The translations under genes and the position numbers were made by a program. The notes below the pieces were generated by a model that was not told where the DNA came from, did no database searches, and saw nothing but the letters and a program-made list of their open reading frames with translations. From an uncultured Oscillospiraceae bacterium (lineage in GTDB: Bacteria > Bacillota > Clostridia > Oscillospirales > Oscillospiraceae): a stretch of DNA of 64,000 nucleotides. Positions 18,908 through 28,030 of the stretch are shown one piece after another. The stretch lies in NCBI GenBank assembly GCA_934622035.1, contig CAKTVG010000006.1, positions 1-64,000 of the forward strand. Reading direction: 5' to 3'. Every line of letters begins with the position of its first letter. Positions within the stretch are counted from its first letter, which is position 1.

Positions 18908-19354
18908 TTACTGTTCTTCGATCTTCACCTTCAGCTCGGCGTTGATCTCGTAGCCCAGCTTGCACTTGACGGTGTAGGTGTCGACCGTCTTGATCGGCTC
19001 GTCGAGGACGATCTTGCGCTTGTCCAGCGCGATGCCGTGCTCCTTTTGCAGCGCATCGGCGATTTCCTGCGTGGTCACGGAGCCGAACAGACGGCCTGCG
19101 CCGCCGCCCTTCGCATAGACCGTGACGGTCATGGCCTTCATGCGCGCCGAAATTGCCGCAGCCTCCTCGCGCTCACGCTGGCGCTTTTCCTGCTGCGCCT
19201 TGTCGTTCATGCGCATGGTGTTAACGTTGTCGGCCGTGGCCTCCACCGCCAGCTTGCGCGGCAGCATATAATTGCGGGCATAGCCGTCGGAAACCTCGAT
19301 CATCTGTCCGCGCTTGCCTTTGCCGCGGATGTCCTGCTGTAAAATCACCTTCAT
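18908..19354 (-). CDS. rplI: 50S ribosomal protein L9
   Basis: The 148-aa protein has the L9 N-terminal domain MKVILQQDIRGKGKRGQMIEVSDGYARNYMLPRKLA, the long connecting helix (KAQQEKRQREREEA) and the C-terminal rRNA-binding domain (GRLFGSVTTQEIADAL, LDEPIKTVDTYTVKCKL). Length is normal. It lies 14 bp after gdpP and is probably cotranscribed with it. Confidence 0.98.
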   Translation of the reverse strand: MKVILQQDIRGKGKRGQMIEVSDGYARNYMLPRKLAVEATADNVNTMRMNDKAQQEKRQREREEAAAISARMKAMTVTVYAKGGGAGRLFGSVTTQEIADALQKEHGIALDKRKIVLDEPIKTVDTYTVKCKLGYEINAELKVKIEEQ

Positions 19355-19368
19355 GGTGTTATCCTCCT

Positions 19369-21345
19369 TTATTTTTCATAGAAACGGTCGATGGAGCGGA
19401 GAAGCTCCTCCATTGTCTCCTGGACCGTATGATTTTTGACCTGTGCCCCGGCCGTTGCGGCGTTGCCGCCGCCGCCAAGCGGCTCAAGGATCACCTGCAC
19501 ATTCGCATCGCCGATGGAGCGCGCGGAGATCATGGTCTGATCCCCCTGCGGGTAGAGCACAAACGACGCGTCTATGCCGGAGATGTTCAAAAGCTCGTCC
19601 GCCGCCTGCGCGGCAATCGTCCGGCTGGCAGTGTAGTCCAGGGCGGAAATGGCGATGCCGTCGCGGTAGAGCTTGGCGTTCTGGATGATGCGGTAGCGCG
19701 CAACGGTGGAAGGCAGATCGTTCTGGAAGAGCTTCTTGACCTCCACGGTATCCGCGCCGATGCGCCGCAGGAAGGCCGCCGCCTCGAAGGTGCGGCTGCT
19801 CGTACGCACGCCGAAGTTTTTCGTGTCCAGCACGATGCCCGCCAGCAGTGCCGCCGCCTCCTGCGTGAGGATGTCGGACATCTCCACCGCGTATTGCAGC
19901 AGCTCCGTCACCAGCTCCGAGGCGGAGGACGCGAAGGGCTCATGCAGATTCAGCACGACCTGCTCGATGTAGTCCGCCGCGCGGCGGTGGTGGTCAATCA
20001 CAACAACCCGCCGGATGGACTCGAGCAGCGGCTTGCACTCGACCTGATCGGGCCGGTTCGTATCCACCACGATCAGAAGGCTTTTGGCGTCCGCCGCCAG
20101 AAGCGCATCCTGCCCCGAAATGAAGCAGTCGCGGTATTCCGGCAGCGGTCGGAGAATGTCCAGCAGCTGCCCTGCCACGTTCGCGTCCTGGTCGATGACG
20201 ATATTGGCCTTTTTGCCCTTCTTGCGGCACAGGCAGCACACGCCCGCCGCCGCGCCAACCGCATCCAGATCGGCCATTTTGTGGCCCATGACGAAAATGC
20301 GGCTGGACTGCGTGATGAGCTCGGACAGAGACGAGGCCATCACGCGGGATTTGACCTTCGTGCGGCGCTCGCCCTGCTTGTTGCGGCCGCCGAAGAAGGT
20401 GAAATCATAGCGGTCCTTGATGACCGCCTGGTCGCCACCGCGCGAGAGCGCCATTTCAATCGCCAGCGCGGCGAAGTCATAATCCTCCTTGAAATCCACG
20501 CCGTCCTTGCCGACGCCGATGGAGACCGTCGCGGGGATGCCCGCCGGATTCGTCACGCTGCGCATGATCTCCAAGAGGGAAAACTTCGCCTCCGCCATGC
20601 GGGCCAGATCCCGCGCCTCGGTCAAAAACAGATACCGATTGCGCTCAATTTTGCGCAGCAGGCCGGCATAGCCATCCGTCCACTCGTTGATCTTCGTGTC
20701 AATCTCCGCGTTCAGGCCGGACACGGCAGCATCGGAGAGGTTATTCGTCAGCTCGTCATAGTTGTCCACGAGCAGAATGGACACAATGGGGCGCGAGCGG
20801 ATGTACTCGTCGCGCACCTGCAAAAGCTCGGTCTGGTCGAGCAGATACAGCATACCCAGCACCACGCCGGAGCGAGTATCCTTCTCCGGCAGAACCGTCC
20901 CGCTGACGCGGTAGCGGCGGTCGCGGTAGCGCAGCTCGGTGCCGTTCTGGGGCTTGGCGCCGGTGAGCCATTGCAGGGAGAGGCCGGGGAAAATCTCCGT
21001 CACGCGCGGGGCGATCACGGATTCTCCCAGCCCCGTCAGGTCGGAAAACGCCTTATTGCACCAGACCAGCTCGTTGTCGTTGAGCTTGACCAGCGCCACG
21101 GGGAAGGGCACCTCGCCCTTTGTGCGCTCCATCAGCTCGCTTGTGGACTGGATATAGGCCGTCAGAGCTTTGCGGCGGCGGCTGTCGCGCAGATAGCTGA
21201 CGCCCAACAGCACAAGTGTCACGCCCGCTTCCGCGGCAGCCAGCACAAAATGCCGCAGCGCGGCGGCGGCGACGCAGAAGGCGATCATGACAATAAAGTA
21301 CAGCACCACGCCCGGCTGAACCAGGCGGCGCAGTTTTTTGTTCAT
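19369..21345 (-). CDS. gdpP: Cyclic-di-AMP phosphodiesterase GdpP (membrane DHH protein)
   Basis: ATG at 21343-21345 lies 9 nt after AAAGGAG and is preferred to a GTG three codons earlier; 658 aa. Two N-terminal membrane helices are followed by a PAS domain (VALVKLNDNELVWCNKAFSDLTG), a degenerate GGDEF domain (IVSILLVDNYDELTNNL...TVSIGVGKDG) and the DHH/DHHA1 phosphodiesterase: GHKMADLDAVG, VVDTNRPDQ, VVVIDHHRRAADY, EPLGGGGNAATAGAQV. The enzyme hydrolyses c-di-AMP to pApA and so adjusts osmotic balance and wall homeostasis. The first metal motif reads GHKMADLDAVG, keeping the His and both Asp. It begins the housekeeping block and has a near-consensus promoter. Confidence 0.95.
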   Translation of the reverse strand: MNKKLRRLVQPGVVLYFIVMIAFCVAAAALRHFVLAAAEAGVTLVLLGVSYLRDSRRRKALTAYIQSTSELMERTKGEVPFPVALVKLNDNELVWCNKAFSDLTGLGESVIAPRVTEIFPGLSLQWLTGAKPQNGTELRYRDRRYRVSGTVLPEKDTRSGVVLGMLYLLDQTELLQVRDEYIRSRPIVSILLVDNYDELTNNLSDAAVSGLNAEIDTKINEWTDGYAGLLRKIERNRYLFLTEARDLARMAEAKFSLLEIMRSVTNPAGIPATVSIGVGKDGVDFKEDYDFAALAIEMALSRGGDQAVIKDRYDFTFFGGRNKQGERRTKVKSRVMASSLSELITQSSRIFVMGHKMADLDAVGAAAGVCCLCRKKGKKANIVIDQDANVAGQLLDILRPLPEYRDCFISGQDALLAADAKSLLIVVDTNRPDQVECKPLLESIRRVVVIDHHRRAADYIEQVVLNLHEPFASSASELVTELLQYAVEMSDILTQEAAALLAGIVLDTKNFGVRTSSRTFEAAAFLRRIGADTVEVKKLFQNDLPSTVARYRIIQNAKLYRDGIAISALDYTASRTIAAQAADELLNISGIDASFVLYPQGDQTMISARSIGDANVQVILEPLGGGGNAATAGAQVKNHTVQETMEELLRSIDRFYEK

Positions 21346-21386
21346 GCCCCTCACTCCTTTCGCGAAATGAGCCTACAGTTCATATT

Positions 21387-21415
21387 ATTATAGCAAATCA
21401 TGATAGGCTTTTCAA
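21387..21415 (-). promoter_or_regulatory. SigmaA promoter of the gdpP-rplI-dnaB-tilS-hpt-ftsH block
   Basis: On the minus strand TTGAAA (21415-21410), 17 bp, TATAAT (21392-21387), 42 bp before the gdpP start. Confidence 0.8.
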
Positions 21416-21496
21416 ATCCTTTCTTTGTTTTCTTGCGGTTTTTCCCTTTCAGATTCTCCCCTGCCAGAAAAAAATGTATACTTTGCCGTTCCGGCA

Positions 21497-21505
21497 TGTT
21501 ATAAT
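21497..21505 (+). promoter_or_regulatory. Extended -10 promoter of rnjA
   Basis: TGTTATAAT (extended TGn plus TATAAT at 21500-21505) has no good -35 at 16-18 bp. The predicted start at about 21512 falls inside the 5' arm of the hairpin below, giving a leader of about 120 nt. Confidence 0.55.
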
Positions 21506-21506
21506 A

Positions 21507-21538
21507 AGGAAAAGGCCAGCGGCAGATGGCCTTTTCCT
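21507..21538 (+). other. Stem-loop at the 5' end of the rnjA leader
   Basis: A 12-bp perfect stem (AGGAAAAGGCCA 21507-21518 with 21527-21538, loop GCGGCAGA) overlaps the predicted transcript start. It could cap the 5' end against RNase J's own 5' exonuclease or mark processing; function is not established. Confidence 0.55.
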
Positions 21539-21630
21539 ATGGATCCTATCGACCCTCCGGGGCAGCGCCTGCGGCGCGCCTCTGACATAAAACGATACTA
21601 CTTACAAATTTGCAGAAAGGAGCAAATCAT

Positions 21631-23286
21631 TTGGCAGAAAAACTGAAAATCATTCCGCTTGGCGGCCTGAACGAAATCGGCAAGAACATGACCGTGCTGG
21701 AATGCGGGCAGGACATGATCGTGGTGGACTGCGGCCTCGGCTTCCCCGAGGACGACATGTACGGCGTTGATCTGGTGATCCCCGACGTGACCTACCTTGC
21801 CAAGAATCAGAAAAAGCTGCGCGGCTTTTTCATCACCCACGGACACGAGGACCACATCGGCGCGCTTCCCTACGTTCTTCAGGCGGTCAACGCCCCCGTG
21901 CACGCAACGCCACTGACCCTGGGGCTGATCAAGCTCAAGCTGGAGGAGCACAAGCTGCTGTCCAAAACAAAGCTTGTGACGCATAAGCCCGGCGATATCG
22001 TGAAGGCCGGCTGCTTCACCATTGAGTTCATCCACGTCAACCACTCCATCGCCGACGCCGTGGCCTTCGCCATCAAAACGCCGGTCGGCACCATCGTCAT
22101 GACCGGCGACTTCAAGATCGACGCCACCGCGGAGGACGGCATGACCGACCTCGGCCGCTTCGGCACCCTGGGCAAGGAGGGCGTCTACGCCCTTCTGTGC
22201 GACTCGACCAACGTCGAGCGCCCCGGCTACACCCCCTCGGAATCCACCGTTGCAGAGAGCTTCGACCGCCACTTCAAGGGCTGCAAGAACCGCATCATTG
22301 TCACGACCTTTGCCTCGAATATGCACCGCATACAGGCGGTGCTCGCCATCGCCCACCGCTATGGCCGCAAGGTCGCCGTCACCGGCCGCAGCATGGAGAA
22401 CATCCTCAAGGTCGCCACAGAGCTGGGCTATCTGAACATCCCCGAGGGCACGCTCGTGGACATCAACCAGATCAAATCCATTCCGAAGGACAAGCTGGTC
22501 ATCGTCTCCACTGGCTCTCAGGGCGAGGACATGTCCGCCCTGTACCGCATGGCCTTTTCCAGCCACCGCCAGGTGGAAATCCAGCCGGGCGACCACGTCA
22601 TTATCTCGGCCTCAGCCATCCCCGGCAACGAAAAGTCCATCTCCCGCATCATCAACGAGCTCTACCGCAAGGGCGCGGACGTCGTCTATGACCGTCTGGA
22701 GGGGCTGCATGTCTCCGGCCACGCCTGCTGCGAGGAGCTGAAAATCATCCATGCACTGACAAAGCCGAAGTTCTTCCTCCCCGTCCACGGGGAGCAGCGC
22801 CACCTGCAAAAGCACGCCGCGCTGGCGCGCCAGATGGGCATGAACCCCAAGAACATCCTCATCGGCGACATCGGCCGCGTGATCGAGTGCACGCCCAAAA
22901 CCTGCAAGCTGGGCGGTGTCGTGCCCGCAGGAAAGATTCTCGTTGACGGCACGGGTGTGGGCGACGTCGGCAGCGTTGTGCTGCGCGACCGCAAGCACCT
23001 GGCGCAGGACGGCATGATCGTCGTATGCGTCAACCTCTCGAGCGAGGACGGCTCCGTTCTCTCCGGCCCGGACATCATCACGCGCGGCTTTGTCTACATG
23101 AAGGACAACGAGGACCTGATGGACGCAATGAAGATGGTCGCCGCGCACTCGCTGGAAACCTGCCATGCGCGCAACATCTCCGACTGGGCGACGATCAAAT
23201 CCACCATCAAGGGCGATCTGAGCCAGTTCCTATTTAAAAATACCAAACGCAATCCGATGATCCTGCCGGTCATCATGGAAATTTAA
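21631..23286 (+). CDS. rnj: Ribonuclease J
   Basis: The best start is TTG 21631, 8 nt after AAAGGAG, giving 551 aa beginning AEKLKIIPLGGLNEIGKNM; the upstream TTG at 21610 would overlap the ribosome binding site. Metallo-beta-lactamase motifs HGHEDHIG, HVNHSIADAV and TGDFKID are present, then the beta-CASP insertion with TTFASNMHRIQ, STGSQGED and HVSGHACCEE, and the C-terminal FLPVHGEQRHLQKHA and domain. RNase J has 5' exonuclease and endonuclease activity and drives mRNA decay and rRNA maturation. Only one copy is in the window, so J1 versus J2 cannot be assigned. A long palindromic terminator follows immediately. Confidence 0.97.
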   Translation: MAEKLKIIPLGGLNEIGKNMTVLECGQDMIVVDCGLGFPEDDMYGVDLVIPDVTYLAKNQKKLRGFFITHGHEDHIGALPYVLQAVNAPVHATPLTLGLIKLKLEEHKLLSKTKLVTHKPGDIVKAGCFTIEFIHVNHSIADAVAFAIKTPVGTIVMTGDFKIDATAEDGMTDLGRFGTLGKEGVYALLCDSTNVERPGYTPSESTVAESFDRHFKGCKNRIIVTTFASNMHRIQAVLAIAHRYGRKVAVTGRSMENILKVATELGYLNIPEGTLVDINQIKSIPKDKLVIVSTGSQGEDMSALYRMAFSSHRQVEIQPGDHVIISASAIPGNEKSISRIINELYRKGADVVYDRLEGLHVSGHACCEELKIIHALTKPKFFLPVHGEQRHLQKHAALARQMGMNPKNILIGDIGRVIECTPKTCKLGGVVPAGKILVDGTGVGDVGSVVLRDRKHLAQDGMIVVCVNLSSEDGSVLSGPDIITRGFVYMKDNEDLMDAMKMVAAHSLETCHARNISDWATIKSTIKGDLSQFLFKNTKRNPMILPVIMEI

Positions 23287-23332
23287 AAAAGCAATCCCCT
23301 GCACGGAATTCCGTGCAGGGGATTGCTTTTTT
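23285..23332. terminator. Bidirectional intrinsic terminator between rnj and the xyloside operon
   Basis: A perfect 48-bp palindrome (24+24) starts with six A and ends with six T, and serves both convergent units. It overlaps the rnj stop codon. Confidence 0.92.
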
Positions 23333-23337
23333 GTTTG

Positions 23338-25338
23338 TTACATGAGCGGCTGCCTCAGCTCCTCGCTGTCCGCAAAGGGACCTGCAAGGATTTCCGTTCC
23401 GCGATGTGCATCGAAATAGTCCACGTTGAACACAATCGGCGTGCCGTCCGCGTTTTCATAGAGCTGCTCCGGCTCAAAGGCCATGCCGAGGGTCTGCGTG
23501 GAAACCATATCCGGCTTGTGGCCGCCCATCTGCTCGTAGAGGTTTGTTTCCAGATAGAGCTTGCCGTCCGTTTCCTTCAGGCGGACATAGACCGGCTCGC
23601 TGCGCTCGGCATAGCTCTGCTCCTTCTTGCAGGGCTTTGCGCCGTTGAAGAAGATGTTGCCGCCCGTATAGACCGGCAGCTTCGCATAGTACAGCGCCGA
23701 GGGCACGGCCATGCCGAAAATATCGTCGCCACCGAACTGCGCGAAATATTCCTCCGCTGTCGGATACTCATCAAAGGGATAGGTGCCGACCCCGTCGATC
23801 GGGCGTCCCCAGGGACCCCAGTCTACCTTGTCCAGCAGCTCGGAGACATCCTCCTTCTGCACAAAGATGTTGTTGTAGAAGCGGTCGTCGCCATGCAGGA
23901 AGGACATAAAGCCGGCGATTTCCGTTCTGTGCGGCACATGGTAGGGCGTGTAGCGCGGCTGGCTGACGTCGCCGCTGTCGATATCCGTGCCGCTGCCCAC
24001 ATAGGTGAACGCGCCGCAGATCAGGTTGTGCACAAAGGCAACGCCCTGTGTGGACAGGCGTCCGCAGAGAGGAGAGAGGAAAATGTTGTTGTCAATCAGC
24101 GTCGGGCCGTGACTGACCTCGACGAAGATGTCCTCGCCCACACCGAGGCCGCTCGTCGGCTGCACGCTCTTCGGCGGGAAGTTGTCGTGGAAAAGGTTCT
24201 GCGTCACGCGGGTGCCCTGTGCTTGCCAGTCCAGCCACAGGCCGCGGGTGCAATGGTGAATATGGTTTCTGCGGTAGACAACGTCGATGGCCGCGTGCAT
24301 CTTAATGCCGCCGATCTCCGCGCCCGCCAGCTGCTGCTTGTTATTGATATGATGGATGTGGTTGTCCTCGATCAGAGAGAACACGCCGCCCAGATGGCCG
24401 ACAATACCGGTCTGCTCGCAGTGGTGGATGTGGCATCTGCGCACGGTGTGCGAGCCGATGTTTTCCTTCGTCCAGCCCTCGCGCTGTGCCTGGCAGATCG
24501 CGTCGCGCTCGGTCTGCGTGCCGTTCTTCACGCGCTTGTAGGTCCACTTGTTCTCGTTTTCCGGCTGCAAATACTTGCCCAGAGAGATGCCGGAGCACTT
24601 GGAATTGGAAATATCGCAGTCCTCGATCACCCAGCCCTTGCTCCAGTTCGGGCCGATCATGCCGTCCTGGAAGGCCGTCGGAGGCGCCCAGGTCGTCGCC
24701 GCCTTGCAGACGGTGAAGCCGGAAAGCGTGATATAGTTGACGCCGGTCTTTGCGGGGAAGAAGCAGTTGCGGCGGACGTTGAATTCCACGTTTTCCGCAT
24801 TCGGATCATATTCATGGAAGTTGGCATAGATCACCGTGCGGCCGTTGTCCTGCATGGTGCACCATTTGTAGACGGAGAATTCCGGCTCCCAGGTCTGCGC
24901 ATCCGGCTCTGCTCTGCGGACGTCCTCAAGCGTGTCGCACTCATACATGGAGCGGTCGTTCAGATAAATTTCACCGGTATGGCGAACCGTCGGAGAGAAA
25001 TACCAGTCGCCGCGCACCGGCACCAGATAGGGATTATACGCACCGAAGAGATCGTTGGGCACGGAAACCTTCCAGACGCCTTCGCCGCAGCTTTCCCAGT
25101 TTTTCAGCTCCTCCGCGCCCGTAATGACCGCGGCAAGCTTCTCCTCCGAGCGGTAGACGATCGGCTGCGCCGCCGTGCCGCCGTTTCTGGGGTCCACTGC
25201 CTCGCGGTAAACGCCCGGCGCAACGATCACCTCGTCGCCGGGGCGGGCAATGGCCGCCGCATCGCTGATTCTCTTAAAGGGCGCTTCCTTGGAGCCGTCG
25301 CCGCTCCGGTAGGTCTTCGCCGAAACATAAATCTTCAT
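23338..25338 (-). CDS. GH120-type beta-xylosidase (parallel beta-helix)
   Basis: The 666-aa protein is a right-handed beta-helix whose blocks match the GH120 family founded by Thermoanaerobacterium XylC: ARPGDEVIVAPGVYREAV (31-48), HTGEIYLNDRSMYE (120-133), TTWAPPTAFQDGMIGPNWSKGW (about 215-236), GGIKMHAAID (343-352), GLWLDWQAQGTRV (366-378) and DIFVEVSHGP (403-412). Asp370 and Glu407 correspond to the nucleophile and acid/base of XylC. A 14-residue insertion (about 388-401) separates them more than in XylC. There is no signal peptide, so it should cleave imported xylo-oligosaccharides or xylosides. It ends an operon with xylA, xylB and a sugar importer, which supports a xylose-releasing role. 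Confidence 0.85.
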   Translation of the reverse strand: MKIYVSAKTYRSGDGSKEAPFKRISDAAAIARPGDEVIVAPGVYREAVDPRNGGTAAQPIVYRSEEKLAAVITGAEELKNWESCGEGVWKVSVPNDLFGAYNPYLVPVRGDWYFSPTVRHTGEIYLNDRSMYECDTLEDVRRAEPDAQTWEPEFSVYKWCTMQDNGRTVIYANFHEYDPNAENVEFNVRRNCFFPAKTGVNYITLSGFTVCKAATTWAPPTAFQDGMIGPNWSKGWVIEDCDISNSKCSGISLGKYLQPENENKWTYKRVKNGTQTERDAICQAQREGWTKENIGSHTVRRCHIHHCEQTGIVGHLGGVFSLIEDNHIHHINNKQQLAGAEIGGIKMHAAIDVVYRRNHIHHCTRGLWLDWQAQGTRVTQNLFHDNFPPKSVQPTSGLGVGEDIFVEVSHGPTLIDNNIFLSPLCGRLSTQGVAFVHNLICGAFTYVGSGTDIDSGDVSQPRYTPYHVPHRTEIAGFMSFLHGDDRFYNNIFVQKEDVSELLDKVDWGPWGRPIDGVGTYPFDEYPTAEEYFAQFGGDDIFGMAVPSALYYAKLPVYTGGNIFFNGAKPCKKEQSYAERSEPVYVRLKETDGKLYLETNLYEQMGGHKPDMVSTQTLGMAFEPEQLYENADGTPIVFNVDYFDAHRGTEILAGPFADSEELRQPLM

Positions 25339-25356
25339 TGTGTACCTCCGTATTCA

Positions 25357-26592
25357 TTATAGTAATATGGATTGTTTCATCTTTCTTTTTGTCACCAGCG
25401 TTGCCAGCAGGGACAGCGCACACAGCACGACGCCCACCAGGAACACCGATTGAAAACTGCTCGTTGCGTCGTAAAGCAGCGCAACGACATATTGGAACCC
25501 GGCGGAAACCAGACTGTAGATCATGGTCAGTCTGCTGTAGGGGATCTCAAAATTCTGTTTTCCGAATACCTCAAGGCAGCCCAGCGACCACCCGACCGTA
25601 GAGACGGAGAAGGACGTGCCCAGAAGGAAGGAACCGGCCAGCAGCAGCGGCTCCACGGTGCTGCCGAGCAGGAGCAGAAGCAGCGCTAAGAGGAACACGC
25701 AATAGCTGTAGATCAGCGTTTTCCAAATGCCCTTTCTGTCGCATAGCACGCCGAACAGGAGCTTAGCAAGCACGTTGCCGCAGTTATTCGCCGAGGACAG
25801 CCACGCGCCGAAGGTCAGAGAATTGCCCAGCGACTCGGAAAGCTGCGGCAGATAGTACATCAGGGTGGACATCAGCGCGCCAGAGGTAATGCAGATAAAT
25901 ACCGTCAGATAGCGCCTGCCCTGCGATGCGCCCTCCAGGCCGCGCGGTTCCGCCTTCTGCCTCTGCGGCAGGGGCGAGGTGCGTCTGCCCAGCGGCTCCA
26001 TGCCGACATCCGACGGCTGCTTGGCCAGCAGCAGAGAGGAAAGCTGCATCACCGCCAGCGCGATGAGCGACAGCACGAACACCGTCGTCCGCCAGCCATA
26101 GCGCTCAATGGCCCCGGCGATCACCGGATTGAGGATCATCGAAACCACACCGGAGGAGGAAAGGCAGATGCCCAGCGCCGTTCCGCTGCGGTCGGTGAAC
26201 CAGTTCTTGATGACGGAGGACATGACCACCAGCGACACACCGATGACAATTCCCTTCGGAATTGCGGAAATATACCACTGATAGGGCTTGGTATACACCG
26301 CCATTGCCAGATAGCTCAGCGGCAGCAGCAGACTGTACAGCGTCATAAACGGCCGGATCTTCCAGCGCAGGAAGAGCTTTGTCGCAAAGGGAACGCTCAG
26401 CGCAGAGGCAAGCGTCGCAATGGAATAGTGCAGCGAGAGCGACGCCCCCGAAAAGCCGAGATCCTTGATAATTGCCGTAAAGAAAAGCCCGGTGCTATTG
26501 GTCAGCATGCCGACCGCGCTCGCCGTGAGCAGCGTGCAGCCGAGCAGCACGCCCCAGGCCCTGTGGAGCTTAAACCGTTTGATCTTTGTCAC
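25357..26592 (-). CDS. Major facilitator superfamily transporter
   Basis: Twelve membrane segments are visible, beginning LHRAWGVLLGCTLLTASAVGMLTNSTGLFFTAI; the loop after TM2 (FATKLFLRWKIRP) is an atypical MFS motif A region. The start is uncertain: GTG at 26590-26592 gives 411 aa and a normal N-terminus (TKIKRFKLHRAW) 4 nt after the sulfatase stop, while an upstream ATG at 26625 lies inside the sulfatase gene. Neither has a strong ribosome binding site, so translation is probably coupled. The protein resembles oxalate/formate- or monocarboxylate-type MFS carriers in layout. In this operon it may import a xyloside or sulfated sugar, or export a product; the substrate is unknown. Confidence 0.8.
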   Translation of the reverse strand: MTKIKRFKLHRAWGVLLGCTLLTASAVGMLTNSTGLFFTAIIKDLGFSGASLSLHYSIATLASALSVPFATKLFLRWKIRPFMTLYSLLLPLSYLAMAVYTKPYQWYISAIPKGIVIGVSLVVMSSVIKNWFTDRSGTALGICLSSSGVVSMILNPVIAGAIERYGWRTTVFVLSLIALAVMQLSSLLLAKQPSDVGMEPLGRRTSPLPQRQKAEPRGLEGASQGRRYLTVFICITSGALMSTLMYYLPQLSESLGNSLTFGAWLSSANNCGNVLAKLLFGVLCDRKGIWKTLIYSYCVFLLALLLLLLGSTVEPLLLAGSFLLGTSFSVSTVGWSLGCLEVFGKQNFEIPYSRLTMIYSLVSAGFQYVVALLYDATSSFQSVFLVGVVLCALSLLATLVTKRKMKQSILL

Positions 26593-26596
26593 CCCG

Positions 26597-28015
26597 TCAA
26601 ATGTGACCCTTTCTCGGCACCACATCTGACGTTGAAATGAGCCAGGAAAGCATCCTGTGTATTCTTTCTTCGCGAATTTCGCGATAGGCAGGATCGTTGT
26701 AGAGATTGTTGTACTCCTGCGGATCGGCCTGCATGTCGTAAAGCTCGTTTTGTCCGTTTGTGCGGACGTTCAATTTATAGTGCATGTCGCGCTGCATGAC
26801 AACACGGCAGACGCTTTCGGGCAGCTCCTGCTGCTGAAGCATTTTAGGATAGTAGACCGTGCCCGGCTTCATGAAAATTTTGGAGAAGCCGCCGCCCTCG
26901 AAGCAGTGCGGCTCCCGGCGGTCGTAGCCGCCCTCGCAGTAGACGCAGCGCTCCGCGTCGCCCGCCGCGCCTTCGATCTGTCCGCGCAGGGAAACGCCAA
27001 ACTGATCCCAGCCGATATCCAGTCCCTCATAGTCAAAAATCGTCGGGAAAATATCAATGCTCTGCGTGGGCTCGCTGGCGCGATGTCCCTGCTTTGCGCC
27101 GGGACGCCGCACGATCAGCGGCACCCGCGTCAGCATATCGTCCATGCCGCTCGGCCACTTTTCCAGAAGGCCGGCATCCCCGGCGAAATCGCCGTGGTCG
27201 GAGCAGAACAGGATGGTCGTGTCGTCATAAACGCCGTTCGCCTTCAGCGCCTCGACCACTCTGCCAAGCAGCATATCAGAATAAGAGATCATGCCGAGAT
27301 AAATGGCCTGAATTCTGCGGAAGATTTCGTTTTCTTCCAGATCCAGCTCCCGATAGCGGCGAATCAGCCGATAGAAGTCCGGTTTGTTCTCCAGCCAGCG
27401 CAGGGAGCGCAGATTCACCTCCGCCGGGTCATACATATGATAATATTTCTCTATCATCTTGTAGGGCGGATGCGGCATGATAAGCGACTGGAACAGGAAA
27501 AACGGGCGGCCGCTGCCTGCGTGCATGTTGATAAAATCAATTCCCGCCGCCACGGCCTCGCTGTCCGGAAGGTGCGCCTCCGTGCCGTCCGCCTCCGCCG
27601 GGAAGATCATGTTGTACAGATCCTCGCCCTCAGGCGGCATGCGCCCGGCATCGCCCCGGTGAAAATCAATCCGGACGATCTCGTCGAAGGTATCGGCCAG
27701 CGCTTCCTCCGTAAAGACATGGTTCTTTGCGGAGAGGCAGGTGGCAAAGCCATTGCGGCGAAGCGTCCGGATAAAATTCGGCACATCCCTGTCAACCATG
27801 TGCGCCAGCGTCCGGTAGCCGTTGACATGCGGATACCAGCCGGTCACCAGCGCGCAGCGCGAGGCAACGCACACGGGATGCTGTGTATAGTTGTTTTCAA
27901 AAAGGGTGCCCTCCGCCGCCAGCGCGTCGATGTTCGGCGTGCGGGCCAGCGGATTGCCATAACAGTGCAGGCTCTCGGCCCGCATTTCATCCGGGTAAAA
28001 TAAAACGTAATTCAT
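26597..28015 (-). CDS. Cysteine-type sulfatase (alkaline phosphatase superfamily)
   Basis: The 472-aa protein starts with the metal site NYVLFYPDEMRAES and has the sulfatase signature at Cys49: CVASRCALVTGWYPHVNGYRT. In sulfatases this Cys is converted to formylglycine; the consensus is C-x-P/A-x-R, and here position 3 is Ala. The second metal site SDHGDFAGDAGLLEK and a C-terminal subdomain (ELYDMQADPQEYNNLYNDP) are complete. There is no signal peptide, so it acts inside the cell on an imported sulfate ester; maturation under anaerobic conditions would need an anSME radical-SAM enzyme encoded elsewhere. Cotranscription with xylA, xylB and GH120 suggests a sulfated, xylose-containing substrate. 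Phosphonate-ester hydrolase activity is the main alternative. Confidence 0.85.
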   Translation of the reverse strand: MNYVLFYPDEMRAESLHCYGNPLARTPNIDALAAEGTLFENNYTQHPVCVASRCALVTGWYPHVNGYRTLAHMVDRDVPNFIRTLRRNGFATCLSAKNHVFTEEALADTFDEIVRIDFHRGDAGRMPPEGEDLYNMIFPAEADGTEAHLPDSEAVAAGIDFINMHAGSGRPFFLFQSLIMPHPPYKMIEKYYHMYDPAEVNLRSLRWLENKPDFYRLIRRYRELDLEENEIFRRIQAIYLGMISYSDMLLGRVVEALKANGVYDDTTILFCSDHGDFAGDAGLLEKWPSGMDDMLTRVPLIVRRPGAKQGHRASEPTQSIDIFPTIFDYEGLDIGWDQFGVSLRGQIEGAAGDAERCVYCEGGYDRREPHCFEGGGFSKIFMKPGTVYYPKMLQQQELPESVCRVVMQRDMHYKLNVRTNGQNELYDMQADPQEYNNLYNDPAYREIREERIHRMLSWLISTSDVVPRKGHI

Positions 28016-28030
28016 CTCTGCATTCCTTTC

